Part shown: positions 46,403-56,568 of the stretch, piece after piece
Numbering within the stretch: the first letter of the stretch is position 1
How the letters are laid out: every line of letters starts with the position of its first letter
Assembly: GCF_014395225.1 (NCBI RefSeq)
Contig: NZ_CP060723.1
Coordinates: 3,844,001 to 3,908,000 of the forward strand
Reading direction: 5' to 3'
Length of the DNA: 64,000 nucleotides
DNA from: Pedobacter roseus
GTDB taxonomy: Bacteria; Bacteroidota; Bacteroidia; Sphingobacteriales; Sphingobacteriaceae
Position numbers and translations under genes: made by a program
Notes under the pieces: generated by a model
Database searches by the model: none
Told to the model about the DNA's origin: nothing
Seen by the model: the letters and a program-made list of their open reading frames with translations, nothing else

Positions 46403-46765
46403 TTCTACTCATACGCCTTTTGCGCCGTATGGTATGCTTTTTTTGCTCTTGTTATGATGTCTCATACTTATTGGTTTCTTGCGATCCCTTTAAGTGAGCA
46501 CAAACACAACAGTCGCCTATTGTTGTTTGCTCTTCTTTTTTAACTTCTTCCAATATGTCAAAGAACTTTACTGAACCTGAAGGCCGAAGGTATAAAGGCG
46601 GAGGGTTTCATTGTCCCCAACCTAAGCTTCGTTCCAGCTTCGTTAGTAAAAAACTGCGGTCTCGAACCGTTTCATACTTTTATTTGTATGTGCCCCATGG
46701 CGTTTTCTTCTTTCTTAATCTTTATGTCAATGTATGTTACCAATCCTGGTAAGCTTTGTATTATG

Positions 46766-46842
<77 letters not shown>

Positions 46843-46854
46843 AGGATTTGAATG

Positions 46855-46929
46855 TAGTCCCGTCCAGATTTGAACTGGAGACCCCTACATTATCAGTGTA
46901 GTGCTCTAACCAGGCTGAGCTACGGGACT
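46855..46929 (-). tRNA. tRNA-Ile (anticodon GAT)
   Basis: The minus strand gives AGTCCCGTAGCTCAGCCTGG, anticodon loop CTGATAA with GAT, T loop AGTTCAAATCT and acceptor CGGGACT with discriminator A. It precedes tRNA-Ala in the 16S-23S spacer. The 249 bases to the 16S gene show nothing further. Confidence 0.96.
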
Positions 46930-47177
46930 TCTTGTTTAAGGTAGGCTTTACTTAGTCGCAGTATATAGTATCTTACCGCTACTGCTTCCCTTTTTGGCTT
47001 ACCCTTCTTGTCTCCGTTGCGCTATACCTTTATAGTATGCCCACCGTTTTCTTCTGGGTGTTTCTTTTGTTTTTTAAAAGTATTCAGTATCAAGTATTAA
47101 GACCTTCAGCCTTATTACCCTCTACCTTCTACCTTATTTGAAATATCATGTTGCGTTGCGGGTAGGCGGTGCTACTC

Positions 47178-48703
<1,526 letters not shown>

Positions 48704-49032
48704 AAATGTGTTGTAAGATGCTGACCAGTTTTAACTATTGTTAAAAATAGTCTTCTTTTTTTTATGTTGTCTGTTAGACACCACCTTTAAAATAAAGCAA
48801 AATAATCATGTACTTTGATTAGTACTCCATTACCCCGCTACGCTACATTGACATCTCTTTTAAGAACTTATTGATCTGGTAAACCTCACGGCAGATCTTT
48901 ATATTGTTAAACCCTTACTCCGTTAAAGTCTTGTTAGTCTTTAGCTTCGTGCCGGTATTTTCAATCTTGTTTTTGTTGTTTGTGCAACATCCGCTGCTCC
49001 AACTTTTTTGCCCTTCCTTTCGGTTGGGAGTG

Positions 49033-49063
49033 CAAAGGTAAGGATCTTTTCCGAACTTCCAAA
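49033..49063 (-). promoter_or_regulatory. rRNA promoter P1
   Basis: On the minus strand TTTG (49060-49063), 19 bases, TACCTTTG (49033-49040). It lies about 330 bases before 16S and is the nearest of three. CACTCCC follows the -7 element. Confidence 0.8.
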
Positions 49064-49158
49064 TAAAATAAATTTTATTTTTTTAGCCTTCTTTTTCTTC
49101 TTTCCTCTATTTCAATATGCTGGTGTTAACCAGCTTTCCGTTCTTCCGAACCGGGCTG

Positions 49159-49189
49159 CAAAGGTAGCAATCTTTTTCTCTTCCGCAAT
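49159..49189 (-). promoter_or_regulatory. rRNA promoter P2
   Basis: On the minus strand ATTG (49186-49189), 19 bases, TACCTTTG (49159-49166), followed by CAGCCCG. An AT-rich stretch lies upstream. Confidence 0.75.
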
Positions 49190-49266
49190 ATTTATTTTAA
49201 AATAAATCCTGCCCTCTTTATCACTAAGCCATCTTTTCAACAAAACCCTTCCTCCGAAGCGGGATG

Positions 49267-49297
49267 CAAAAGTAGGAAAATTCTCTACAACACCAAA
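49267..49297 (-). promoter_or_regulatory. rRNA promoter P3
   Basis: On the minus strand TTTG (49294-49297), 19 bases, TACTTTTG (49267-49274), followed by CATCCCG. Same layout as P1 and P2. Between 16S and P1 (48704-49030) I see only a stem ACTATT/AATAGT near 48740. Confidence 0.75.
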
Positions 49298-49543
49298 GGA
49301 TATTTAGGGAATATTGCGCGGTTTAACGTAAGTTGATGGTTTACAGCAGGAAAAAGTTTCGCTGCGCTTAAAACTTTTTGGAAGAATAGGTGTTTAGCGC
49401 GGGTTTATCAAACCGATCAGGTTTAAAAAACTGATCGGTTTAGAGGTAAAGGCCTTTAAAACTTCCGGATTACCTGCCCACCTAAACCCGATAGCAGCGG
49501 AAAACCCGAAGGTGAGGAACGAACCAAGGCTTTGAAGCGGATA

Positions 49544-49740
49544 GCGGGAACATAATTATATAGTAGCACGAAACCTGCTTTGCTGAAAAAATGCCCACAG
49601 CGAAGTGAAGACTTGTAATGAAAAGCGCGAACATAACTATACAGTAGCACGAAACCTGCTTTGCTGAAAAAATGCCCACAGCGAAGCGAGGACTTGTAAT
49701 GAAAAGCGGGAACATATTTATATAGTAGCATAATAAATGC
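49544..49740 (+). repeat. 81-bp tandem repeat, two full copies and a partial third
   Basis: Units start at 49544, 49625 and 49706 with GCGSGAACATA and contain TAGTAGCACGAAACCTGC and GCCCACAGCGAAG. The first two are 81 bases each; the third stops after about 35 bases. Because 81 is a multiple of three, the minus strand is open through it, but I do not regard this as a gene. The remaining 49298-49543 and 49741-49862 hold no gene. Confidence 0.85.
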
Positions 49741-49862
49741 TGTGCTATAAAAAACGAGTGTATACGTTATAGTATATAAGCATACCTTATATATATGTTA
49801 AAATTTGTTAACTGTTATATTCTACTGAATTGCTTTGCATAGCTTAGCGGCGAATTGTTTTT

Positions 49863-49893
49863 ATTGATGTTATCGTATTATTAATTATCTTTG
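49863..49893 (+). promoter_or_regulatory. bamD promoter, start codon almost at +1
   Basis: ATTG (49863-49866), 19 bases, TATCTTTG (49886-49893). The ATG of bamD begins only five bases after the element, so the mRNA should be leaderless or nearly so. Confidence 0.65.
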
Positions 49894-49897
49894 CAGA

Positions 49898-50845
49898 ATG
49901 TTTAAAGTTAAACACTTAATTATTTTAGTATTTGTTGCCGCTCTGGGTATTGCGGGTTGTAAAAGTCGTTTCGAGAAATTGAGAGCGAGTAATGACGTTG
50001 CAAAAAAATACCAGGAGGCGCTTCGTTTGTATAATAAACGCGATTACAGTAAAGCATTGGTGCTTTTTGAGGACCTATCTCAAAAATACCGTGGCCGTGC
50101 AGAAGCTGAGGACCTGAATTATTATTATGCTTATACTTTATATAGATTAAGTGATTACACTACAGCCAGGTACCAGTTTAAAAGCTTTGCTGATACTTAC
50201 CCGGCCAGTAAAAATGCAGAAGAAGCCAGGTATATGGGTGCTTATTGTTTCTATCTGGAATCTCCGGCTTTCTCTTTAGATCAGGAAAACACCTATAAAG
50301 CGATTGATGCATTACAATTGTTCATTAACTTATACCCTACCAGCGACCGTGCTGCAGCTGCAGCTAAGTATATTGCCACTTTAAGGGGTAAACTGGAAGA
50401 CAAGGCTTTTGAAAATGCGAAGATGTATTTAACTACCGGCCCGAGTAATGTAGATAATTACAGAGCAGCAGTTATTGCCTTAAAAAACGCACAAAGAGAT
50501 TACCCAGATATTAAATATGCTGAGGAAATGGATTTTCTGATGATCAGGGCACAATATCTATACGCCAAAAACAGTTATGTGATTCGCCAGGAAGACCGTT
50601 ATAATGAGGCACTTGCTTTGTATACCGAGTTTACTGAAAATCACCCGGACAGCAAATTTACAAAAGATGCTAAAGGGCTTAAAGAAGATGCTGAAGCGGG
50701 TATTGTGGCTACCAAACAAGAACTGGCTTTATATGCTGCCGATCAGGAAAAATACAAGCAGATGTTGATCAGAACCGGTAAATTAAAAGATACTGTTTCT
50801 GCAAAACCAACTAACGCAGATAATACGAATATTAAAAACAAGTAA
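49898..50845 (+). CDS. bamD: outer-membrane assembly lipoprotein BamD
   Basis: The 315-residue lipoprotein has a signal with lipobox IAGC (Cys21) and TPR helices: YQEALRLYNKRDYSKALVLFEDL, YYAYTLYRLSDYTTARYQFKSF, NTYKAIDALQLFINLYPTSDR and EALALYTEFTENHPDSKF. It should sit on the inner face of the outer membrane and take part in barrel assembly with BamA. It is somewhat longer than the E. coli protein, as usual in this phylum. The rpoZ-like gene follows by three bases. Confidence 0.92.
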   Translation: MFKVKHLIILVFVAALGIAGCKSRFEKLRASNDVAKKYQEALRLYNKRDYSKALVLFEDLSQKYRGRAEAEDLNYYYAYTLYRLSDYTTARYQFKSFADTYPASKNAEEARYMGAYCFYLESPAFSLDQENTYKAIDALQLFINLYPTSDRAAAAAKYIATLRGKLEDKAFENAKMYLTTGPSNVDNYRAAVIALKNAQRDYPDIKYAEEMDFLMIRAQYLYAKNSYVIRQEDRYNEALALYTEFTENHPDSKFTKDAKGLKEDAEAGIVATKQELALYAADQEKYKQMLIRTGKLKDTVSAKPTNADNTNIKNK

Positions 50846-50848
50846 TAG

Positions 50849-51175
50849 ATGAATACTAACAAACCTGCTGTACCAAATACTACAGTAACCAGAAACGTAC
50901 ACGATTTAGATAAAACTACTGATAACCTTTACGAATCATTAGTGGTAATTGCTAAAAGAGCAAATCAGATCTCGAACAACGTTAAAGAAGAGTTACACGG
51001 TAAATTGGCAGAATTTGCTTCTAGCAACGATAATTTGGAAGAGATTTTCGAAAACCGTGAGCAGATTGAAATCAGCAAGCACTACGAGCGCATGCCTAAG
51101 CCTGTTTTGGTTGCTATTGATGAATTTTTGAATGAGAAAATTTATCACAGAAATCCTGCTAAAGAACAAAAGTAA
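50849..51175 (+). CDS. rpoZ: RNA polymerase omega subunit (Bacteroidota type)
   Basis: The 108-residue protein contains TTDNLYESLVVIAKRANQIS, matching the omega helix that binds the beta-prime subunit, and ends in VAIDEFLNEKIYHRNP. The position between bamD and coaBC is the usual one in Bacteroidota. It should help assemble RNA polymerase in the cytoplasm. Confidence 0.88.
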   Translation: MNTNKPAVPNTTVTRNVHDLDKTTDNLYESLVVIAKRANQISNNVKEELHGKLAEFASSNDNLEEIFENREQIEISKHYERMPKPVLVAIDEFLNEKIYHRNPAKEQK

Positions 51176-51246
51176 TTAGCAGAGGGCAAAGAGCATGGCG
51201 CAATTCTTAAGCATATCGATGCTCTATGCCCCATGCCCTACACGCT

Positions 51247-52443
51247 ATGCTCAAAAATAAAAATATAATCCTTGGCGTTTGCGGTAGCATCGCAGCATAT
51301 AAGTCGGCATTTTTGGTTCGGCTGCTCGTTAAAGCTGGCGCAAACGTAAAGGTTATTCTTACCACTGATGGTGCTAATTTCATTACACCACTTACCCTTG
51401 CTACGCTTTCTAAAAACCCGGTTTATACGCAATATTTCGAAGAAGAAACAGGCGTATGGAGTAACCATGTAGAGCTGGGCTTATGGGCCGATCTCATTAT
51501 TATTGCTCCGATAAGTGCCAATACTTTGGCTAAACTGGCAACCGGAATCTGCGATAATTTACTAACTGCGGTTTACCTTTCGGCCAAATGTCCGGTGTAT
51601 GTTGCGCCCGCCATGGATTTGGATATGTGGAAACATGAAACTACCCAAAGTAATATTGAACGTATTATCAGTTTCGGGAATACGGTTATTGCTCCTGCCA
51701 ATGGCGAACTGGCCAGCGGACTTTGGGGCGAAGGCCGAATGGCTGAACCTGAAGAAATTGTAGCTTTCATGGATAATGCCATTAAAAAAGCTTCACCTTT
51801 ATTTGGAAAGAAGGTAATGGTAACTGCCGGTCCTACTTACGAGGCTATAGATCCTGTACGTTTTATTGGCAACCACTCTTCAGGTAAAATGGGTTTTGCC
51901 CTGGCAGATGAATTGGCCAAACTGGGTGCTGATGTTACTTTAATTGCCGGACCCACTGCACAAAAAGCTGCACAAAATTTAAAAAGGATTGATGTAGTAA
52001 GTGCGCAGGAAATGTTCGAGGCCTGTAATTCTATATTTGCTGAAACTGATATTACCGTAATGTGTGCCGCTGTGGCCGATTATCGGCCTAAACAGGTTGC
52101 CACCCAAAAGATTAAAAAACAAGACAGCGACCTGGTTCTGGAACTGGAAAAAACAACCGATATCCTCGCCTCTTTGGGGAGAGCTAAAAAAACGAATCAA
52201 ATTCTGGTGGGCTTTGCCTTAGAAACCAATGATGAAGAGAATTACGCAAAAGGCAAACTGGAGAAGAAAAACCTTGACCTGGTTGTTTTAAATTCTTTAA
52301 ATGATAAGGGTGCAGGTTTTAAATCAGATACCAATAAAATTACTATTTTTAACAAAGCTTTGGAACGTACCGTATTCGAGATGAAATCGAAAAGCGACGT
52401 GGCTAAAGATATTTGTGCTGCCATTTTAAAAATTGCGAAATGA
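51247..52443 (+). CDS. coaBC: phosphopantothenoylcysteine decarboxylase / phosphopantothenate-cysteine ligase
   Basis: This bifunctional enzyme makes 4'-phosphopantetheine for coenzyme A. The N-terminal flavoprotein half has ILGVCGSIAAYKSAFLV, SNHVELGLWAD with catalytic His74, PISANTLAKLATGICDNLL and the PAMDLDMW loop (commonly PAMNxxM). The C-terminal ligase half has GPTYEAIDPVRFIGNHSSGKMG and AVADYRPK, and the KxKK-type loop KIKKQDSD. I start at 51247 (MLKNKNIILG); the upstream ATG at 51226 adds non-conserved residues. Its TGA overlaps the next ATG. Confidence 0.95.
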   Translation: MLKNKNIILGVCGSIAAYKSAFLVRLLVKAGANVKVILTTDGANFITPLTLATLSKNPVYTQYFEEETGVWSNHVELGLWADLIIIAPISANTLAKLATGICDNLLTAVYLSAKCPVYVAPAMDLDMWKHETTQSNIERIISFGNTVIAPANGELASGLWGEGRMAEPEEIVAFMDNAIKKASPLFGKKVMVTAGPTYEAIDPVRFIGNHSSGKMGFALADELAKLGADVTLIAGPTAQKAAQNLKRIDVVSAQEMFEACNSIFAETDITVMCAAVADYRPKQVATQKIKKQDSDLVLELEKTTDILASLGRAKKTNQILVGFALETNDEENYAKGKLEKKNLDLVVLNSLNDKGAGFKSDTNKITIFNKALERTVFEMKSKSDVAKDICAAILKIAK

Positions 52444-53333
52444 TAAAAAAGATTTTTTGGATATTGTTATTGGTTGGTTACGGAAAAGTACAGGCACAGG
52501 AACTAAATGCAAGGGTAACTTTGCTGGCCCCACAGGTTTCGAACATCAGTAAGCCAACTTTAGATGCTCTTCAAAAAACCATCCGCGATTTTTTAAACAA
52601 TAATAAATTCAGCAACGAAAGTTACAAACCACAGGAACGCATTGAATGCAGTTTTGTCATCACCATCAATTCGTGGGATGGCGGCTCTGGTTACACTGCC
52701 GAAGCACAGATTCAAAGCAGTCGCCCGGTTTTTAACAGTTCTTACAACAGTACACTGTTAAACATGAGTGATAAAAATTTTGATTTTAGTTATCTTGATG
52801 GTTCTACAATCGATTTTTCTGATCAGAACTACATTTCGAATATCAGTGCCCTCCTCACCTACTATGCTTATACCATTATCGGAATGGATAAGGATAGCTT
52901 TAGCAAAATGGGCGGAACACCTTTTTATAAAAAAGCACAGAACATTATCAATTTAGCACAGGCATCGGGCAATACAGGCTGGAAAGCTGCTGATGGTTTA
53001 CGCAACCGTTTTTGGTTTAACGAAAATGTACTGAACCCAATATTTAGCGAACTGCGCAATTTCATCTATAGCTACCACCTAAACGGATTGGATCAGCTTA
53101 CGGATAACGATAAAGGTTTAACCCAGATTGTAGCTGCACTACCTGCTCTTCAGCAAATGGACAAACAAAAACTAGGTTCTATTTTTCCGAATGTTTATTT
53201 CGCGTCGAAAGCGGAAGAGGTAACCAATGTCCTTTCTAAACTAAACGGACAGGAACGCATGAAAGCCTATAATATGCTGGCAGAAATTGATCCGGCGAAT
53301 ATTGGCAGGTATGAGGGGCTGAAGAAGAATTAG
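52440..53333 (+). CDS. DUF4835-family exported protein
   Basis: A signal peptide ends near KVQAQE. The 297-residue protein matches the DUF4835 family found after coaBC in Bacteroidota (ELNARVTLLAPQV, CSFVITINSWDGGSGYTAEAQIQSS-like strand region, FDFSYLDGSTIDFSDQNY, SALLTYYAYTIIGMDKDSFS). Some annotations link this family to type IX secretion (PorD); I cannot confirm that from sequence. The ATG at 52440 overlaps the coaBC stop, so translation is probably coupled. Confidence 0.85.
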   Translation: MIKKIFWILLLVGYGKVQAQELNARVTLLAPQVSNISKPTLDALQKTIRDFLNNNKFSNESYKPQERIECSFVITINSWDGGSGYTAEAQIQSSRPVFNSSYNSTLLNMSDKNFDFSYLDGSTIDFSDQNYISNISALLTYYAYTIIGMDKDSFSKMGGTPFYKKAQNIINLAQASGNTGWKAADGLRNRFWFNENVLNPIFSELRNFIYSYHLNGLDQLTDNDKGLTQIVAALPALQQMDKQKLGSIFPNVYFASKAEEVTNVLSKLNGQERMKAYNMLAEIDPANIGRYEGLKKN

Positions 53334-53588
53334 TTTGTTGGTTAAGCGGTTAATTGTTTAAATCGGTTAATCGACCCGCAATACGCCTAACGCCATACGC
53401 TAAGCTAGCCAATTTTTGCTTGCAGACATTTTTTAGAAAAGCAGCAACAGTGTTTCAATTAAAAGCAAGTCCTGCTTTTGTTCATACGCCTGCAGGCCTT
53501 ACACACAGGCCGGTATCCACGTCAATCAGGTTTAACAATTCAAGTCAGTTTTTCTTAGGGGGGGTTCCTTTCTAAAGCCTAATAAACG

Positions 53589-53800
53589 TGCAGCACTTCC
53601 CCTCCCCCGCATACCTTATCACAATTAACCTTTTTCTTATGCAGCACTTCCCTATAACAACATTCTATATCACAGTTAACCGATTAACCAGTTTATACAG
53701 TTAACCCAATATTATTCCTTTTCTTAGATGCAACATTTTTCCATTCCCTGCGTCTTATACTACAATTAAACAGTTAACCAATTTCAACAATTAACCACTA
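53589..53800. repeat. degenerate tandem repeats in the DUF4835-blaI gap
   Basis: Three diverged units begin GCAGCACTTCCC (53589, 53641) and GCAACATTTTTCC (53730), each ending in a run such as ACAATTAACC or CAGTTAACC. GTTAACC words continue on both sides. No gene is convincing in 53334-53884. Confidence 0.5.
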
Positions 53801-53824
53801 AAAGTTAAAAATTTGTTAAAATAT

Positions 53825-53872
53825 TTTGTTATTACGAATATCTTCGTACATTTGATTACGAAATAATTCGTA
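53825..53872 (+). promoter_or_regulatory. blaI promoter with two BlaI-type operators
   Basis: TTTG (53825-53828), 18 bases, TACATTTG (53847-53854) form the promoter. Two perfect palindromes TACGAA-N4-TTCGTA lie at 53833-53848 and 53857-53872, on either side of and touching the -7 element, with centres 24 bases apart. This is what autorepression by a dimeric BlaI would need. Confidence 0.8.
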
Positions 53873-53884
53873 CAACTGTAAAAC

Positions 53885-54256
53885 ATGAGCAATCACAACA
53901 TCAAACCAACAGAAGGTGAAATGGAAATCCTCCAGGTGCTTTGGCAAAAGGGGAATGCAACGGTAAGAGAAGTGCATGAAGCATTGAATAAAAAAGACTC
54001 GGGTTATACCACTACGTTAAAGCTGATGCAGATTTTGCATGAGAAAGGAATGGTAGAAAGAGATACCAACCAAAAAACACATATCTATAAAGCATTGGTG
54101 AGCCAGGATAAAACTGAAAAGCAATTGGTAACCAAAATGATCGATAATGTATTTAACGGATCGGCTGCCAGATTGGTGATGCAGGCTTTAGGTAACCACA
54201 GTGCCAGTGCGGATGAGATTGATGAAATCAAAAAATATTTAGATAGCCTTAAGTAA
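53885..54256 (+). CDS. BlaI/MecI/CopY-family repressor
   Basis: The 123-residue protein has the winged helix of the family (TEGEMEILQVLWQKGNATVREVHEAL, GYTTTLKLMQILHEKGMVERD) and a C-terminal dimerisation helix. In BlaI-type systems the partner M56 protease relieves repression. That partner is encoded 94 bases downstream. The palindromes at its own promoter point to autorepression. The inducing signal is unknown; no beta-lactamase gene is nearby. Confidence 0.93.
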   Translation: MSNHNIKPTEGEMEILQVLWQKGNATVREVHEALNKKDSGYTTTLKLMQILHEKGMVERDTNQKTHIYKALVSQDKTEKQLVTKMIDNVFNGSAARLVMQALGNHSASADEIDEIKKYLDSLK

Positions 54257-54350
54257 GGTTAAGGTGAGGGTTGAAAAGTGTAGGGTTTGGGTCCCTAATA
54301 AACATTAACATTTTCGGTTTATCCCGGCATAAAAAATTAAAACCACCGTT

Positions 54351-56450
54351 ATGGAAACTTTATTACAACAGTTTATCAAAGCATTTGGATGGAGCATTTT
54401 AAATTCGCTTTGGCAAAGTGCCCTAATTTATGGCGTCCTGTTCATCATCATGCTAAGCATACCTAAATTACCAGCAAAACATAAGCACAACCTGGCTTTT
54501 GGTGCCATTATTTTAATGTTTGCCGGCTTTGCCTACAATTTCATCAATCAGTTGCTGCAGAGTATGAGCAGTCAGGTAGCTCCCATTAACCCACAAAACA
54601 TACAGGTTTATCAATATTTCAATAACCTTCCTCAAAGTTTTAGCAGCAAAGCAGAGCAGTACTTCCCTATCGTTATTCTATTTTATATTATTGGTATTCT
54701 GCTACAGTTATTTGTTATTGTTAAGGGTTATGGTCAGCTATCTAAACTGAAAAAAGAAAGTTTAAGCGCCATTCCCGATAGCTGGAAAGCTATTTTCGAA
54801 CAGGTTACTGCTCAGCTTAAAATCAAAAAAGCCATTAAATTCCATTTATCTTCTATTGTTAATGTGCCTTTGGTTATCGGTTACTTAAAACCAGTGGTAC
54901 TGTTTCCGCTGGCCCTGGTGAACCAATTGGATAACGATCAGGTAGAAGCGATTTTAATCCACGAACTATCACACATCAGAAGAAACGATTTCCTACTGAA
55001 CCTGATCAAAACCGCAATCGAAACCTTATTATTCTATAATCCATTTGTTTGGATGGCCGGTAGGTTTATACACATTGAACGTGAGCATGCCTGTGATGAC
55101 CTGGTTTTGAAAATTACCGGAAAACCATTGAACTATGCTCATGCCCTGCTTAAACTCGAACTCCTGAAAGATAAAACCAGTCCGGCTTATGCATTAGCTG
55201 CCACAGGCAAGACCCAAAATTTGTATCAACGCATTAAGAGAATAACCAACATGAAAACAAATTATTTAAACGCCAAACAGCAAATGGCAGCCCTAACTTT
55301 GGGTGTAGCCTGCTTGTTTTCTATTGCCTGGATTAATCCAACCGAAAAGAAAAAAGAAAGTAAAAAACAACCTAAACAAGAGATTTTTAGCGTACGGTCT
55401 GCCAACGGAACCATAAGCCACCTGATCTGTACCGATACCACCAAAAAACGTAAAATCAAAATTGTTACCATTGATGCAAACGGCAAGAAAACAGAATACA
55501 ACTCAGTAAAAGAAATGCCTGATAGCTTAAGAAAAGATTTTTACAGAGACGAGCTTTTTGCTGATAAGGGCATTTATCGCATCCATGCCGATAGCTCATT
55601 TAAATTTAGATTTAACGATTCGTTGGTTCGCAATAAAATTTTTAAAGAGTATAATTCACCAGAAGCCCAGGCTAAATGGAAAAAATTCGGTGAAGACATG
55701 GCCAAACAATACAATTCGCCAGAGGCGCAAGCAAAATGGAAAAAGTTTGGTGAGGATGTAGCCAAACAATACAACTCCCCAGAGGCACAAGCCAAATGGA
55801 AAAAGTTCGGTGAAGAGATGAATAAAAAAATGAACTCACCAGAGGCACAGGCAAAGTGGAAAAAAATGGGTGAAGACATGGCCAAAGAATTCGGTTCACC
55901 AGAGGCGCAGGCAAAATGGAGGAAAATGGGCGAAGATATGGCTGCGAAAATCAACACGCCAGAGTTTAGGGCTCAATTGGATAACATCAGGATACAAGCT
56001 TTGAAATCCGGAGATATGGCTCATTTATCTGGTTTAACACAATTACAGTCTGATTCAATATTTAAAGGAAACAGACATACCGTTACTGGCCCGGATGGTG
56101 CTGTATTTTATTTCGACAACAACAACAAAGTAAAGCAAACTGAGGAATACAAAAAGCTGAAAGAAAAATTCGATATCGAGGTGAAGGAACTGAAAGAGAA
56201 AATGGAGAAGAAAGAGAAAAAAGAAAAAGTTGAAAGCGGTAACAAAAGCTCACAGATCAGTCCTGCTGTAATGCTTTACAACAATAAAAATTTTTCAGAC
56301 CCTGCTAAAACATTAAAAATTGAGAATGCAGTAGTAACATACAAAAAAGCTGATTTTAAAAATGCAGATCAACTCGCGGTAAAAAGCTTTGTACAAAATG
56401 GCAACCTAACTATTGCCAATAACAATACCATCAACATTTCAATAAAATAA
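54351..56450 (+). CDS. BlaR1-like M56 membrane metalloprotease with 20-residue repeats
   Basis: The N-terminal 320 residues have about four membrane segments and the M56 zinc site HELSHIRRND (His204, Glu205, His208) followed by EREHACDDLVLK. It should sense an envelope signal and cleave BlaI. The penicillin-binding sensor domain of classical BlaR1 is missing. In its place is a charged extracytoplasmic region with five near-identical 20-residue repeats (consensus NSPEAQAKWKKFGEDMAKQ, from residue 434), a sixth diverged one, and a Lys/Glu coiled-coil stretch. A terminator follows. Confidence 0.9.
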   Translation: METLLQQFIKAFGWSILNSLWQSALIYGVLFIIMLSIPKLPAKHKHNLAFGAIILMFAGFAYNFINQLLQSMSSQVAPINPQNIQVYQYFNNLPQSFSSKAEQYFPIVILFYIIGILLQLFVIVKGYGQLSKLKKESLSAIPDSWKAIFEQVTAQLKIKKAIKFHLSSIVNVPLVIGYLKPVVLFPLALVNQLDNDQVEAILIHELSHIRRNDFLLNLIKTAIETLLFYNPFVWMAGRFIHIEREHACDDLVLKITGKPLNYAHALLKLELLKDKTSPAYALAATGKTQNLYQRIKRITNMKTNYLNAKQQMAALTLGVACLFSIAWINPTEKKKESKKQPKQEIFSVRSANGTISHLICTDTTKKRKIKIVTIDANGKKTEYNSVKEMPDSLRKDFYRDELFADKGIYRIHADSSFKFRFNDSLVRNKIFKEYNSPEAQAKWKKFGEDMAKQYNSPEAQAKWKKFGEDVAKQYNSPEAQAKWKKFGEEMNKKMNSPEAQAKWKKMGEDMAKEFGSPEAQAKWRKMGEDMAAKINTPEFRAQLDNIRIQALKSGDMAHLSGLTQLQSDSIFKGNRHTVTGPDGAVFYFDNNNKVKQTEEYKKLKEKFDIEVKELKEKMEKKEKKEKVESGNKSSQISPAVMLYNNKNFSDPAKTLKIENAVVTYKKADFKNADQLAVKSFVQNGNLTIANNNTINISIK
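55650..55949 (+). repeat. five 60-bp tandem repeats coding for NSPEAQAKWKK units
   Basis: Units begin at 55650, 55710, 55770, 55830 and 55890 and are alike at DNA and protein level; a diverged sixth starts at 55950. The unit is 20 codons, so copy number can change without frameshift. Confidence 0.9.
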
Positions 56451-56479
56451 AACAACACACAGCCAAACAGATTAAGAAG

Positions 56480-56506
56480 CAGCGGAGATTATTCTCCGCT
56501 GTTTTT
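56480..56506 (+). terminator. Rho-independent terminator after the M56 gene
   Basis: A 9-bp stem (CAGCGGAGA with TCTCCGCTG) around TTAT is followed by five T. Its right half recurs at 57924. Confidence 0.88.
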
Positions 56507-56568
56507 GTTTGATAAATTTCGACTTAAATTAATTTGTACCTTCGCCAGGGTTTAAAAATTACTTTATT

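Noticed and set aside
49456..49731. A 91-codon minus-strand frame with internal repeats (HYKSSLRCGHFFSKAGF)
   Set aside because: It follows from the 81-base tandem repeat, whose length is a multiple of three; no start region or protein-like pattern supports it.
49544..49740. Possible CRISPR array
   Set aside because: The units repeat over their full 81 bases with no unique spacers and no cas gene nearby.
53354..53575. A 73-codon frame after DUF4835
   Set aside because: It falls in repeat-rich intergenic DNA with GTTAACC words and shows no domain or upstream signal.
55574..55957. A 127-codon minus-strand frame with repeats
   Set aside because: It is the antisense shadow of the 60-base repeats in the M56 gene.
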